From: Lachnospiraceae bacterium | GTDB taxonomy: Bacteria > Bacillota > Clostridia > Lachnospirales > Lachnospiraceae | Length of the DNA stretch: 42,597 nucleotides | Direction of reading: 5' to 3' | NCBI GenBank assembly: GCA_024683645.1 | Contig: JAIKYA010000012.1 | Coordinates: forward strand, 1 to 42,597 | Part shown: positions 24,137 to 33,033 of the stretch, one piece after another | Layout of the letters: each line of letters begins with the position of its first letter | Position numbering within the stretch: the first letter of the stretch is position 1 | Made by a program: the position numbers and the translations under genes | The notes under the pieces: generated by a model | The model's input: the letters and a program-made list of their open reading frames with translations, nothing else | Database searches by the model: none | What the model was told of the DNA's origin: nothing

Positions 24137-26293
24137 TTACTGGTTTTCAAACTTCTCCTTCTGAGCCTCGGTCACTTCCCTGACCTCCGCTTCAGCTTCC
24201 ACAAAAAGTTCTGCTATCTGCGGATCGAACTGTGTTCCTGCTCCGCCCCTGATGATCTCCATGGCTTTTTCTATGCTGAAAGGATCCTTATAGCTGCGCC
24301 TGGATACCAGCGCATCAAAAACATCGGCAACTGCCATGATACGCGCAGAAAGCGGGATATCCTCTCCCGACTTCCCGCTGGGGTAGCCTTTCCCGTCCCA
24401 GCGCTCGTGATGATAGGTAGCAAGGTTTTTAGCCTCCCGCAGATATCCGGTATCGGAGACCAGCGACATCGCACTGTCTATTATACGACTCCCCGCAGTG
24501 GTATGTGTCTTCATTATCGCGAATTCATCATCGGTAAGTCTTCCCGGCTTGTTCAGTATCGTGTCGGAAACCATTATCTTTCCCACATCGTGCAGAGGCG
24601 CGGAATTGGCCACATCCTCAATGTATTCATCCGTAAGGATATCCGAATATATACCGGCCTCTTTCATCTTCCTCATGATAAGACGCACGTATGCGGCCGT
24701 CTTTCGCACATGATCGCCCGTATTTTTATCCCGGCTCTCCACCATATCAGCCAGAACATATATCAGTCCGTTCTGCATATGACTGATCTCTTCACCTTTT
24801 GCATTCACATCCTCCAGATAACCGACTGTTTCGGCTATGGTCTTGGAAAGAGATTCATAAAGGTTTTCTATCTCGTCTCCCGTAGCTATATCAAGATGCT
24901 GCAGGCGGTCCACACTGATCTCTATGGCCTCCTCGCTGTCATAGGCAAATTTCCTTGCGGATACTGTTATGGAAGTAATGGGGAATATCAGATGATAATC
25001 CACCAGCCATATGCACAGCGCGAGAATAAATATATAGAAACCTATGAACAGCGAGAATACCTTGGTCATGTAATTGATTATCGAAAGAGTGATGTCTTCG
25101 ACCAGTATATCCGCTGCGGCATAGCATGCACAGTTTCCTTCATCGTCATAGACCGGCTCAAATACCGTGAGCAGCTTGCCGTATACCGTCTCATCAAGCA
25201 GCGGTTCTATCGGCCGTCCCGCAATAAGATCCGCTCTGTAAGGCCTTAAGTAATCCTCAAGTTCTATGACTGTTCCGGGCTTCTGCCCCTGAACCTCCGG
25301 CGTATCAAGATCAAATATCACCTGTGCACCTTCATGTGTAAAACGATATACATACATATACTCTATATCCGGATTGCCGGCCCTTATCTTCTCAAGCTCA
25401 CGCTCTATCTCCTGATACTCCCTCGAATCCCTGCCGACATGGATATACAGACCGACCTCTTCCGGATCTATCAGTTCTGCTGCCAGTCTGGCCGCACTCC
25501 TGCAGCTGTAGGTATATTCCTTCAATGCAAAACTGTGGAAGAGTATATAGCTTATAAGTGTTGTGACCAGCGCCACACATACCATTATCACGGAAATGAT
25601 CGCTATGATCTTGCTCCTTAAAGAGAAAGATCTGGTCACATCTTTTCTGGCATCCTTCAGTACATCGGATGAGAGCGGTGCCTGCCTCCATCCGGTGAGC
25701 ATAAGTTTCGGTTTTATCTTTTCCGGGATAAGACTTATAAGTATGTAAGCCAATACCACCGTAATAAGTTTGTCTGCGAGGTCGATCGCAACATCGGATG
25801 CCATCTGCGCCCAGAAAACCGACAGCTTACCGCTCTCCAGAAGCGATTTCGCAAAAGGTGCGCTGATACCCTCTCCCATACCGAAGCCATAGAGGAGATA
25901 AGTCAGTATCGATCCCAAAACTCCTCCGATAAAAGCAAAGGCCGGAACAGTCAGCAGCGCTTTCCAGAATGTCTTATAGAATCCCTTCCCTGCAAACCAT
26001 GCGCCTGCAGCGGCTATCATGGTTGAAAGCACGACGTAGTAAGCATTACCCGGATTGCCGTGCATATTGATGATATTGTTGAGATAGCCTATCACTATGC
26101 CCGGCAGATACCCGCCCAGCACTGACGCTGTAAGAGTTCCTACATTATCAAGATATAAAGGGAGACCAAGAGCCGATGCACTGCGAGGAAGTACAAAATT
26201 CAATGCAGTTGCAAAGGCAAAGAATATAAGCTGTACTGCAAGATTACGATTATAATTCGGTTCAGCGGTATGGCTGGGTTTTTGAGTTTTCAT
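24137..26293 (-). CDS. Membrane sensor with HD-GYP cyclic-di-GMP phosphodiesterase domain
   Basis: A 718-residue protein. Residues about 15-195 are a multi-helix membrane module rich in Gly and Ala (LDNVGTLTASVLGGYLPGI) that resembles ECF-type S-components or related membrane sensors. A helix near 230-250 is followed by an extracytoplasmic sensor region (about 255-400), another helix (about 405-425), a HAMP-like linker and an HD-GYP domain (about 510-700) with GDHVRKTAAYV, the metal-binding HD in LHDVGKI, LNKPGRLT and the GYP variant HHERWDGKGYP. HD-GYP enzymes hydrolyse cyclic di-GMP. ATG 26293 was chosen over the in-frame GTG at 26302 because GAGG lies eight bases upstream. The sensed ligand is unknown. 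Confidence 0.9.
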   Translation of the reverse strand: MKTQKPSHTAEPNYNRNLAVQLIFFAFATALNFVLPRSASALGLPLYLDNVGTLTASVLGGYLPGIVIGYLNNIINMHGNPGNAYYVVLSTMIAAAGAWFAGKGFYKTFWKALLTVPAFAFIGGVLGSILTYLLYGFGMGEGISAPFAKSLLESGKLSVFWAQMASDVAIDLADKLITVVLAYILISLIPEKIKPKLMLTGWRQAPLSSDVLKDARKDVTRSFSLRSKIIAIISVIMVCVALVTTLISYILFHSFALKEYTYSCRSAARLAAELIDPEEVGLYIHVGRDSREYQEIERELEKIRAGNPDIEYMYVYRFTHEGAQVIFDLDTPEVQGQKPGTVIELEDYLRPYRADLIAGRPIEPLLDETVYGKLLTVFEPVYDDEGNCACYAAADILVEDITLSIINYMTKVFSLFIGFYIFILALCIWLVDYHLIFPITSITVSARKFAYDSEEAIEISVDRLQHLDIATGDEIENLYESLSKTIAETVGYLEDVNAKGEEISHMQNGLIYVLADMVESRDKNTGDHVRKTAAYVRLIMRKMKEAGIYSDILTDEYIEDVANSAPLHDVGKIMVSDTILNKPGRLTDDEFAIMKTHTTAGSRIIDSAMSLVSDTGYLREAKNLATYHHERWDGKGYPSGKSGEDIPLSARIMAVADVFDALVSRRSYKDPFSIEKAMEIIRGGAGTQFDPQIAELFVEAEAEVREVTEAQKEKFENQ

Positions 26294-26350
26294 AAGCTTC
26301 ACCTCATATTATAAACATTATATCATAATATAGACAAAATCTCTTCACTA

Positions 26351-26380
26351 TTGTATTTTTTTCCCCATCCGTGATATTAT
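26351..26380 (+). promoter_or_regulatory. Promoter of the metallophosphoesterase gene, candidate leaderless start
   Basis: TTGTAT (26351-26356), an 18-base spacer and TATTAT (26375-26380). The ATG follows six bases later, which places transcription start on the A of the ATG. No SD is visible. Confidence 0.45.
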
Positions 26381-26386
26381 TATCGC

Positions 26387-27301
26387 ATGAAAAAGAAGAT
26401 GATTTTGATCACAAGCCTTATACTGCTTTCCGTCTGCGCTGCACTGATCATTCTTGCAGTCTTTTTGAAAAAAAATGCCTTTGATCCGACCGCCGAAGAA
26501 ATAACGGTAGATCTGGACGGAGTAGACAGCCCCGTAAAGATACTGTGGATCTCTGATCTGCATATTGCCGTTAAAAGCAAAAACTCAATGGGGAAATATA
26601 GTGATGACCTTCTCGCCCGCGTCAAATGGACACAGAACTCCGCCGGAAAATGGAAAAATAACTGGCCCGATCTTATAAACAACAGCGGAGCGGACCTCGT
26701 GGTATTCGGCGGTGATATGCTGGATTTCGGTTCTCTGAATAATGCATCTGTCTTCCGTGACGGCCTGAATAAACTGAAGATCCCTTATATCTATCTGCGC
26801 TGTGACCATGACGTGATGCCCACTTATATCTCTCAGCTCGAAGCAGACGAAGCGGCGAAGATAAGAGACGGGCTCTGTGACAATTCAGATATTATCACCT
26901 ATGAATTTGAGGATTTTACCGTTGCAGGCTGGAATAATTCTTCTTTCAATATAACGGATGACGGTCTGAAAAAGATGCAGGATATCTGCTCAAACGGTAA
27001 ACCCGTACTGCTGATGACACATGTGCCCCTCGAACCGAAACAGGATACTTCACTTTCGGAGGCTTCCCGCGATATCTTTCAGGGACGGTCTCTTTTATGG
27101 GGATACAATGATCAGTATTACTGGCCCGAATACAATACGAGACAGTTTCTTGATATTATCTATGCAGATGATTCTCCGGTCAAAGAAGTGTTCTGCGGCC
27201 ATCTTCATTTCAGCTGGGACGGATATCTTACCGACAGCGTGAAGCAGCATGTATTTGCAGCTGCGTTCGAAGAAAACTACGGCATCATCACGGTTAAATG
27301 A
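26387..27301 (+). CDS. Membrane-anchored metallophosphoesterase
   Basis: A 304-residue calcineurin-like phosphoesterase with an N-terminal signal anchor (about residues 5-27), so the catalytic domain should face outward. Metal-binding motifs are visible in order: WISDLHI, FGGDMLDFG, the GNHD-equivalent CDHDV (Asn replaced by Asp), MTHVPL and FCGHLHFSW. The family hydrolyses phosphomonoesters or diesters with two metal ions; the substrate is unknown. The insert KSKNSMGKYSDDLLARVKWT between the first two motifs is longer than in small relatives. No SD precedes the ATG; see the promoter entry. It stands alone, divergent from the HD-GYP gene. Confidence 0.85.
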   Translation: MKKKMILITSLILLSVCAALIILAVFLKKNAFDPTAEEITVDLDGVDSPVKILWISDLHIAVKSKNSMGKYSDDLLARVKWTQNSAGKWKNNWPDLINNSGADLVVFGGDMLDFGSLNNASVFRDGLNKLKIPYIYLRCDHDVMPTYISQLEADEAAKIRDGLCDNSDIITYEFEDFTVAGWNNSSFNITDDGLKKMQDICSNGKPVLLMTHVPLEPKQDTSLSEASRDIFQGRSLLWGYNDQYYWPEYNTRQFLDIIYADDSPVKEVFCGHLHFSWDGYLTDSVKQHVFAAAFEENYGIITVK

Positions 27302-27313
27302 TCCTTTTTGAAA

Positions 27314-27356
27314 CATAAAAAAAGAAGTACGTTCAGGGTATCGTACTTCTTTTTAT
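27314..27356. terminator. Bidirectional terminator between metallophosphoesterase gene and spoVG
   Basis: AAAGAAGTACG (27321-27331) pairs with CGTACTTCTTT (27342-27352) around a ten-base loop, with A-rich and T-rich flanks on the two sides. It serves the two converging genes. Confidence 0.85.
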
Positions 27357-27364
27357 CTTTTTAA

Positions 27365-27622
27365 TCATTCAGCTGATTCTTCGTATGCCTTTAAGATCCT
27401 TTTCTGCAGATCGTCACGTGTTTCGGAATTGATAGGATGTGCTATATCCTTATACGTACCGTCCTGCGCCTTGCGGCTGGGCATTGCTATGAATAAACCA
27501 TGGTCCCCTTCGATTACCTTGATGTCATGAATAACGAAGCAGTCTTCAATCGTAACGGAAACAACAGCCTTCAGCTTGCCTTCTTTGTCCACCTTGCGGA
27601 CTCTCACGTCAGTGATTGTCAT
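27365..27622 (-). CDS. spoVG: SpoVG, RNA/DNA-binding regulator
   Basis: An 85-residue Spo[13 protein letters not shown] at the start, [19 protein letters not shown]-like core and the hallmark [24 protein letters not shown], then a helical tail. In Bacilli and Listeria, SpoVG binds nucleic acids and affects septation, virulence and metabolism; it is also found in non-sporulating Firmicutes. The start at 27622 (AAAGGAG, eight bases) matches the family N-terminus; an in-frame start ten codons upstream is unlikely. It follows glgD on the same strand after 121 bases that hold a candidate sigma-H promoter. Confidence 0.95.
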   Translation of the reverse strand: MTITDVRVRKVDKEGKLKAVVSVTIEDCFVIHDIKVIEGDHGLFIAMPSRKAQDGTYKDIAHPINSETRDDLQKRILKAYEESAE

Positions 27623-27699
27623 GCTACAAACTCCTTTCCCATTTGAGTACAACTGTGTACTGTACCGTCAAGTAGTCATCAATAGGAGTCTTGTACAAT

Positions 27700-27728
27700 G
27701 TATTCAGTTGTTTAAGTTTATTCCCTTC
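27700..27728 (-). promoter_or_regulatory. Candidate sigma-H-type promoter of spoVG
   Basis: Minus strand GAAGGGAAT (27728-27720), 11 bases, ACTGAATAC (27708-27700). This fits RnAGGAwww-N11/12-RnnGAATww except for one base in the -35. B. subtilis spoVG is sigma-H dependent. The left part also belongs to a small hairpin (ATTCCC/GGGAAT). Confidence 0.35.
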
Positions 27729-27743
27729 CGGGAATCGTGAACG

Positions 27744-28868
27744 TCAGATCACATACCTTTCGTTTTTCTCTACAACGATCTTGATACCGTCCTCACCTTT
27801 GTGGGATGAATTAGCTCGGATGGTCCCCCTGGCTTCTACGATGCAGTTCTCGATGTAAGTATTGTCACCGATATATACATCATTCAATATTATTGAATTT
27901 TTGATCGTGCAGTTATTCCCCACAAAAACCTTCTTGAAAATGACGGAATTCTCAACTGTACCATTGATGATACTGCCGCTAGCCACCAGACTGTTTTTAA
28001 CGCTAACCCCTACATTATATTTTGCCGGAGGCAGATCATCAATTTTGGAGTAGATATCCGGATAAGTCTTGAAGAAGAACTTTCTGATCTCAGGATTAAG
28101 AAAATCCATATTGGTATCGTAGTAATCCTGTATGGTCGAAATATTCTTCCAATAATCCGTCATTTTATAGGCATAGATACGCTTGATGTCTTTGTATCTT
28201 ATCAGAATGTCGTTGACGAAATCATATCGGTTTTCCTGAGCCGCTTTTTCAATCATCTCGACAAGCTGACGACGTCTTATGATGTAGATACCGCAAGAGA
28301 TCGTGCTTGAATTTGCCTTTACCGGCTTTTCCTCAAACTCGGTTATCCTGCCGTCCATATCGGTCTTTACACAACCGAAGCGCTCCACGTTGACGTTATT
28401 ACCCACTTCTTTACATACTACCGTAATATCCGCCTTTTTGTCAATATGATATTCCAGCACCTTATTGTAGTCCATCTTGTATACACAATCGCCCGAAGCA
28501 ATGACTACATAGGGCTCATGGCTGTCCTTTATGAACTCAAGATTCTGTGCTATCGAGTCCGCAGTTCCCCTGTACCAGTCGGAATTGTCCAGTGTACGGG
28601 TAGGCGTAAACACATACATACCGCCCTGCTTACGTCCGAAATCCCACCACTTCGACGAACTCAGGTGTTCGTTAAGGCTTCTGGCATTATCCTGTGTAAG
28701 GACCGCAACCTTCTGTATATGTGAATTGGTCATATTGCTGAGCGCAAAATCGATGCTCCTGTAGCTGCCTGCCACCGGCATTGCCGCCACGGCACGCCTG
28801 CTGGAGAGTTCCCCCATCTTGCTGTGCTTCATTCCGCCGCCGGCTAAGATTATACCCATCGCTCTCAT
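27744..28868 (-). CDS. glgD: Glycogen biosynthesis protein GlgD (glucose-1-phosphate adenylyltransferase subunit)
   Basis: A 374-residue GlgD: nucleotidyltransferase domain beginning MRAMGIILAGGGMKHSKMGEL, with RAVAAMPVAGSYRSIDFALSNM, DNSDWYRGTADSI and a C-terminal left-handed beta-helix (NSLVASGSIINGTVENSVIF). GlgD lacks the full set of catalytic residues of GlgC (GGQGSRLG loop replaced) and is taken to be the regulatory partner in a GlgC-GlgD heterotetramer making ADP-glucose. It begins one base after the glgC stop with GGAGGG eight bases before the ATG, so the two are co-translated. Identification is firm. Confidence 0.95.
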   Translation of the reverse strand: MRAMGIILAGGGMKHSKMGELSSRRAVAAMPVAGSYRSIDFALSNMTNSHIQKVAVLTQDNARSLNEHLSSSKWWDFGRKQGGMYVFTPTRTLDNSDWYRGTADSIAQNLEFIKDSHEPYVVIASGDCVYKMDYNKVLEYHIDKKADITVVCKEVGNNVNVERFGCVKTDMDGRITEFEEKPVKANSSTISCGIYIIRRRQLVEMIEKAAQENRYDFVNDILIRYKDIKRIYAYKMTDYWKNISTIQDYYDTNMDFLNPEIRKFFFKTYPDIYSKIDDLPPAKYNVGVSVKNSLVASGSIINGTVENSVIFKKVFVGNNCTIKNSIILNDVYIGDNTYIENCIVEARGTIRANSSHKGEDGIKIVVEKNERYVI

Positions 28869-28869
28869 A

Positions 28870-30138
28870 TCAATTGCCCTCCTTTATCAGAGATTTACCG
28901 CTTGCAAGGGCCTTGTCCGGATAATCGGCAAGCTCGGTCTTACCGAAGATGACCGTATTCTTTCCTACGGTAACCCCTGCGGGTACTTCGGTATGCTCAC
29001 CTATGCAGACCAGTCCGTGATTGTAGATGTGAGGATCGGTCTCGTTCTCGACCTCTTCACCTATACCGGTCTTTACACCGTCTTTTATAAGTGTATTCTC
29101 TGCAATGATGGTCTTGTTTATCTCACAGCCGGCACCGATCACGGTGTCATTCATTATTATGGAATCGCGTATCACGGCTCCCTTACCTATCTCGACATTG
29201 CAGCCGATGATGGAGGAATAAACCTCGCCGTATATTGATGCGCCTTCGCCTATAAGACTTCTTTCTACTATACCGTTCTCTGAAATGTATTGAGGTGTGA
29301 GTGCGTCCGATTTCGTATATATCTTCCAGTATTCCTCGTAAAGATTGAATTCCGGAACTATATCGATCAGCTCCATATTTGCTTCCCAGTATGAATGCAG
29401 CGTTCCTACATCCTTCCAGTATCCGTTATATTCATATGCATAAATCGGAGACTGATTCTGATGGCAGTAAGGTATGACATGCTTTCCGAAATCAAGCGCC
29501 GGCTGGTCAGCCTTCGCGATCAGCGCTTCCTTCAGCGTCTTCCAGTTGAAGATATAGATACCCATGCTTGCCAGATTTGAACGGGGCTTCTCGGGCTTTT
29601 CCTCGAAATCCACTATCTTCCGGTTTTCGTCAGTGATCACGATACCGAAACGCTTTGCCTCCTCAATAGGCACCGGCATAACGGCAAGCGTGACATCGGC
29701 TCCGTTCGCCTTGTGGAAATCAAGCATCACTTCGTAATCCATCTTATATATATGATCTCCCGAAAGGATCAGTACATAGTCCGGATTGAAGGTCTCCATG
29801 TAGTCGAGATTCTGGTAAATGGCATTGGCAGTACCGGTATACCACTCACTGTTCGTGCTCTTCTCGTAAGGAGGAAGTACCGTAACGCCTCCGACATTCC
29901 TGTCAAGATCCCAGGGAATACCGATACCGATATGGGTATTCAGTCTGAGCGGCTGATACTGCGTGAGCACACCCACGGTATCAACGCCGGAATCGATGCA
30001 GTTACTCAGCGGAAAATCGATAATACGATATTTGCCGCCGAATGAAACCGCAGGCTTCGCAACCTTTCTGGTCAAGACTCCGAGTCTGCTGCCCTGTCCT
30101 CCCGCGAGGAGCATGGCGATCATTTCCTTTTTTACCAT
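28870..30138 (-). CDS. glgC: Glucose-1-phosphate adenylyltransferase
   Basis: Makes ADP-glucose from glucose 1-phosphate and ATP for glycogen synthesis. The 422-residue protein shows the catalytic loop [65 protein letters not shown] with the sugar-phosphate-binding Lys, [12 protein letters not shown], and a C-terminal beta-helix. First gene of the glgCD operon, behind a promoter at 30227-30255. The ATG follows AGGGGTGAT. The family is usually under allosteric control; residues for this were not analysed. Confidence 0.96.
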   Translation of the reverse strand: MVKKEMIAMLLAGGQGSRLGVLTRKVAKPAVSFGGKYRIIDFPLSNCIDSGVDTVGVLTQYQPLRLNTHIGIGIPWDLDRNVGGVTVLPPYEKSTNSEWYTGTANAIYQNLDYMETFNPDYVLILSGDHIYKMDYEVMLDFHKANGADVTLAVMPVPIEEAKRFGIVITDENRKIVDFEEKPEKPRSNLASMGIYIFNWKTLKEALIAKADQPALDFGKHVIPYCHQNQSPIYAYEYNGYWKDVGTLHSYWEANMELIDIVPEFNLYEEYWKIYTKSDALTPQYISENGIVERSLIGEGASIYGEVYSSIIGCNVEIGKGAVIRDSIIMNDTVIGAGCEINKTIIAENTLIKDGVKTGIGEEVENETDPHIYNHGLVCIGEHTEVPAGVTVGKNTVIFGKTELADYPDKALASGKSLIKEGN

Positions 30139-30226
30139 CTAAATCACCCCTAGCTTATTTTATTTGTAACCCTTTCAATACAAGCCTTTTCGGCTTCACC
30201 CCATCCCTGCTCAGCAGGTTTTGTAT

Positions 30227-30255
30227 ATTATATCAGAAAATTCTTATAAAGTGAA
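30227..30255 (-). promoter_or_regulatory. Sigma-A-type promoter of glgCD
   Basis: Minus strand TTCACT (30255-30250), 17 bases, TATAAT (30232-30227). The roughly 85-base leader forms two small hairpins (CCTGC-TGA-GCAGG and AAGCC-GAAAA-GGCTT); no known riboswitch class was recognised. The rest of the murC-glgC gap is AT-rich. Confidence 0.65.
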
Positions 30256-30344
30256 CCATTTTTTTACAACTTTTTCACAAAAAACACCTCTTCAAAAGTT
30301 TAAGTCATTATGTTATCATGTTATGTAATCGAGGAGGATACAAG

Positions 30345-31721
30345 ATGTTCCAGTTAGATTTTTCCAAACCCCAACATGTACACTTTATAGGTATAGGCGG
30401 CATAAGCATGAGCGGACTTGCCGAACTGCTGTTAAGCAGGGGCTTTAACGTCAGCGGCTCGGACGGTTCGGCTTCGGGACTGACGGCTCACCTGGAAAAG
30501 CTGGGCGCACGTATCTCAATAGGACAGAGCGCATCAAATATAGAGGACGGTACGGATGCAGTCGTATACACGGCAGCCATACATCCCGATAATCCCGAAT
30601 ATGCGGAATGCGTACGCAGGGGGCTTCCCCTGATCTCCCGCGCCACTCTGCTGGGTCAGGTCATGAAGCTATACGAGCTTCCCATCGCCGTTGCAGGCAC
30701 TCACGGCAAGACCACTACCACTTCGATGATAAGCGAGATCCTTTTAAACTGTGATACCGATCCCACCCTTTCAGTAGGCGGTATACTCAGTTCGATCGGC
30801 GGGAATTTCCGCGTCGGAGGCGATAAGTTTTTTGTGGCCGAAGCCTGCGAATACACCAACAGCTATCTGGAATTCTTTCCCAAAGTATCCGTGATCCTCA
30901 ATGTGGAAGAGGATCATCTGGACTTCTTTAAGGATCTGGCTGATATAAGAAGATCCTTCCGTGCTTTTGCCGAACTTCTTCCCGCGGACGGGACCCTTAT
31001 CATCAACAATGATATAGAAAATGTAAATGAACTTACCGACGGTCTTAAATGCAGAGTCATCTCTTTCGGACATGACGCTGCTGCAGATTATCATGCGGAG
31101 GATATCGGATATGAGGCATCAGGCCATCCTCATTATTCTCTCTGCCACGGTAACGAAAAATATAAGGTAGATCTCGGTGTGGTCGGTGAACACAATATCT
31201 ATAATTCACTCGCCGCCATTGCTGTCTCGGATCTCTTCGGTCTTGACCGTGAAAAAACACTTGATGCACTGAAACGCTTTACAGGTACTGGCCGACGCTT
31301 CGAGATAAAGGGCAGGATCGGAGACATCAGCATAATAGACGATTATGCGCATCACCCTTCCGAGATAGCCGCTACTCTGAAGGCCATGGAAAAATATCCT
31401 CATGAAAAACTGTGGTGCGTTTTCCAGCCCCATACCTATACCCGTACAAAGGCCTTTCTTCATGAATTTGCCGATGCTCTCAAAACCGCGGATACGGTAC
31501 TCCTTGCAGACATCTACGCCGCGAGGGAGACAGACGATCTTGGCGTTTCATCTAAAAACATTGCCGACCTGATCAACGCTTCCGGCGGAAATGCCCTGTA
31601 TTTCAGTTATTTCGATGATATTGAAAACTATCTGCTCAGAAACGCCGGTGCCGGAGATGTAATACTTACAATGGGTGCGGGCGATGTATACAAGATAGGG
31701 GACCATCTGCTCGGAAAGTAA
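30345..31721 (+). CDS. murC: UDP-N-acetylmuramate-L-alanine ligase
   Basis: Adds L-alanine to UDP-MurNAc with ATP, the first peptide step of peptidoglycan synthesis. The 458-residue protein has HFIGIGGISMSGLAELL, the P-loop AGTHGKTTTTSMI, EACEYTNSYLEF, NVEEDHLDFF, GEHNIYNSLAAIA, TGTGRRFE, DDYAHHPSEI and the C-terminal FQPHTYTRTKAF. ATG 30345 was chosen because GAGGAGG lies seven bases upstream; an in-frame start nine codons earlier lacks an SD. After the stop, a small hairpin (31731-31749) may act as a weak terminator. Confidence 0.96.
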   Translation: MFQLDFSKPQHVHFIGIGGISMSGLAELLLSRGFNVSGSDGSASGLTAHLEKLGARISIGQSASNIEDGTDAVVYTAAIHPDNPEYAECVRRGLPLISRATLLGQVMKLYELPIAVAGTHGKTTTTSMISEILLNCDTDPTLSVGGILSSIGGNFRVGGDKFFVAEACEYTNSYLEFFPKVSVILNVEEDHLDFFKDLADIRRSFRAFAELLPADGTLIINNDIENVNELTDGLKCRVISFGHDAAADYHAEDIGYEASGHPHYSLCHGNEKYKVDLGVVGEHNIYNSLAAIAVSDLFGLDREKTLDALKRFTGTGRRFEIKGRIGDISIIDDYAHHPSEIAATLKAMEKYPHEKLWCVFQPHTYTRTKAFLHEFADALKTADTVLLADIYAARETDDLGVSSKNIADLINASGGNALYFSYFDDIENYLLRNAGAGDVILTMGAGDVYKIGDHLLGK

Positions 31722-31730
31722 AACAGGGAT

Positions 31731-31749
31731 ATCAACATTTTTTGTTGAT
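31731..31749 (+). terminator. Weak hairpin after murC
   Basis: ATCAACA and TGTTGAT pair around five T, ten bases after the murC stop. The T-run lies in the loop and none follows the stem directly, so termination here is doubtful. Confidence 0.3.
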
Positions 31750-31791
31750 GATTTATTGCGTCTTATGGTCTTTTTTCCGTTTTTAAGGTAC

Positions 31792-31809
31792 TTATCCACA
31801 TTATCCACA
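31792..31809 (+). promoter_or_regulatory. Tandem DnaA boxes
   Basis: Two adjacent direct copies of TTATCCACA, the consensus DnaA box, at 31792-31800 and 31801-31809. They lie 45 bases upstream of the -35 of the dnaD-like gene. Two boxes with no nearby AT-rich unwinding repeats are more likely a DnaA-controlled operator or a titration site than an origin. Confidence 0.75.
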
Positions 31810-31853
31810 TCCTCTAAAGCCACGATTGCGGATGTTTTGTTGATACAGCTGTC

Positions 31854-31882
31854 TTGATTTTAGCAGTCTTCAAGCTTATACT
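31854..31882 (+). promoter_or_regulatory. Sigma-A-type promoter of the dnaD-dnaC-like operon
   Basis: TTGATT (31854-31859), 17 bases, TATACT (31877-31882), predicting a start near 31889. Confidence 0.65.
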
Positions 31883-31912
31883 CTTGTTTGCAAATCCAGA
31901 AAACAAAAAAAA

Positions 31913-33010
31913 ATGGGACGTATAATGCAGAATCTAGCTATTGTGCTTGACGCGGGATGTTCCTTTACCCTGCTGTCAAACTGTTTTATAGACAATTATA
32001 TAAAAGACGCGAACGATGTGCAGCTGAAAGTATATATCTGCCTTTTGAGAGGTGCAGCTTCCGCGCGCGGCATAAGCATGAACGATCTGGTCGAGTTTCT
32101 TAACTATTCGGAAAAAGACGTAATCCGCGCTCTCAGATACTGGGAGAAAAAGGGACTGCTCGTACTTTCCTCGGACAGCGGACGCAAGGTGAGCGGAGAT
32201 GATACTCTTATATCGGACGAGACCATCTCCGGTATTCAGCTGATCACTCCCCAGCCTCCTTCAGTGCCGCAGCAGCCTGCCGTTCATGAAGACAGACCCG
32301 CAGCATTGAGCCTGGTCAGAAATTCTCCAGCACATGCTCCGGGATCACACAGTCTTGCTGATATGAAAGAATTCCGCAATGACCCGGCCAACCGCTGCCT
32401 CATAACCGCTGCTACGGCATACCTCGGCAGACCCTTAAGCGAACCGGAATTCTCCAGTCTGCTTTATTACTCAAAAGACCTCGGTTTTTCTCCGGAACTT
32501 ACCGATTATCTTTTACAGTATTGCATCGGTGAAGGAAAAAAGAGCTTTCATTATATCGATAAAGTTGCTCTTTCCTGGGCAGAGGAAAATGTCCGCACTC
32601 CCGATGAGGCCCGCGCTCTCATATGCAGCCATGAAGATGAGGAAGCCATAAGCCGCATCCTGAAAGTCCTTGGCCGTGTCGGAAAGCTCGCTCCCGAAGA
32701 GGGAAGACTGGTGCGCCGCTGGCTGCACAAATATGCCTTTCCCATCGAAGTTATAGAAGAGGCCCTGACGCGCAGCGTTATTGCCACCGATCATAACCGC
32801 ATACCTTATGCGGAGAAGATACTCAAGAGCTGGCACGATCTCGGAGTACGCAGCCTGGAAGATGCTAAAGAGGCAGATGCCGCTTTCCGGGCGGAAAAGG
32901 AAGCTTCCCGTCCTGTTGCGTCATCACGGAAAAGATCCGGCGGTTTCGCGGATATAGAACAGCATGATTACGATTTTTCCGAACTGGAAAAAAAGCTTAT
33001 AGATAACTGA
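31913..33010 (+). CDS. dnaD: DnaD-like primosomal protein
   Basis: A 365-residue replication-initiation protein. Residues about 25-90 form a winged-helix domain (DVQLKVYICLLRGAASARGISMNDLVEFL, YWEKKGLLVLS at its end). A Pro/Gln/Ala-rich linker (about 105-145) follows. A DnaD/DnaB2-type helical domain appears at about 155-210 and again in the region 245-320, whose end YAEKILKSWHDLGV matches the YxxxIxxxW motif. DnaD proteins remodel DNA and help load the replicative helicase. The next gene encodes a DnaC-like loader, which fits. The start is uncertain: no SD precedes the ATG at 31913, and an ATG four codons later (31925) is possible. Confidence 0.85.
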   Translation: MGRIMQNLAIVLDAGCSFTLLSNCFIDNYIKDANDVQLKVYICLLRGAASARGISMNDLVEFLNYSEKDVIRALRYWEKKGLLVLSSDSGRKVSGDDTLISDETISGIQLITPQPPSVPQQPAVHEDRPAALSLVRNSPAHAPGSHSLADMKEFRNDPANRCLITAATAYLGRPLSEPEFSSLLYYSKDLGFSPELTDYLLQYCIGEGKKSFHYIDKVALSWAEENVRTPDEARALICSHEDEEAISRILKVLGRVGKLAPEEGRLVRRWLHKYAFPIEVIEEALTRSVIATDHNRIPYAEKILKSWHDLGVRSLEDAKEADAAFRAEKEASRPVASSRKRSGGFADIEQHDYDFSELEKKLIDN

Positions 33011-33033
33011 TACAGAGGTACGTAATTTATTTT

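Noticed and set aside
24407-25249. Plus-strand open frame (280 codons) opposite the HD-GYP gene
   Set aside because: It is antisense to conserved HD-GYP and sensor coding sequence and shows no protein family features.
31722-31912. Chromosomal replication origin
   Set aside because: Only two DnaA boxes, no third cluster, no AT-rich unwinding repeats, and dnaA/dnaN are not adjacent.
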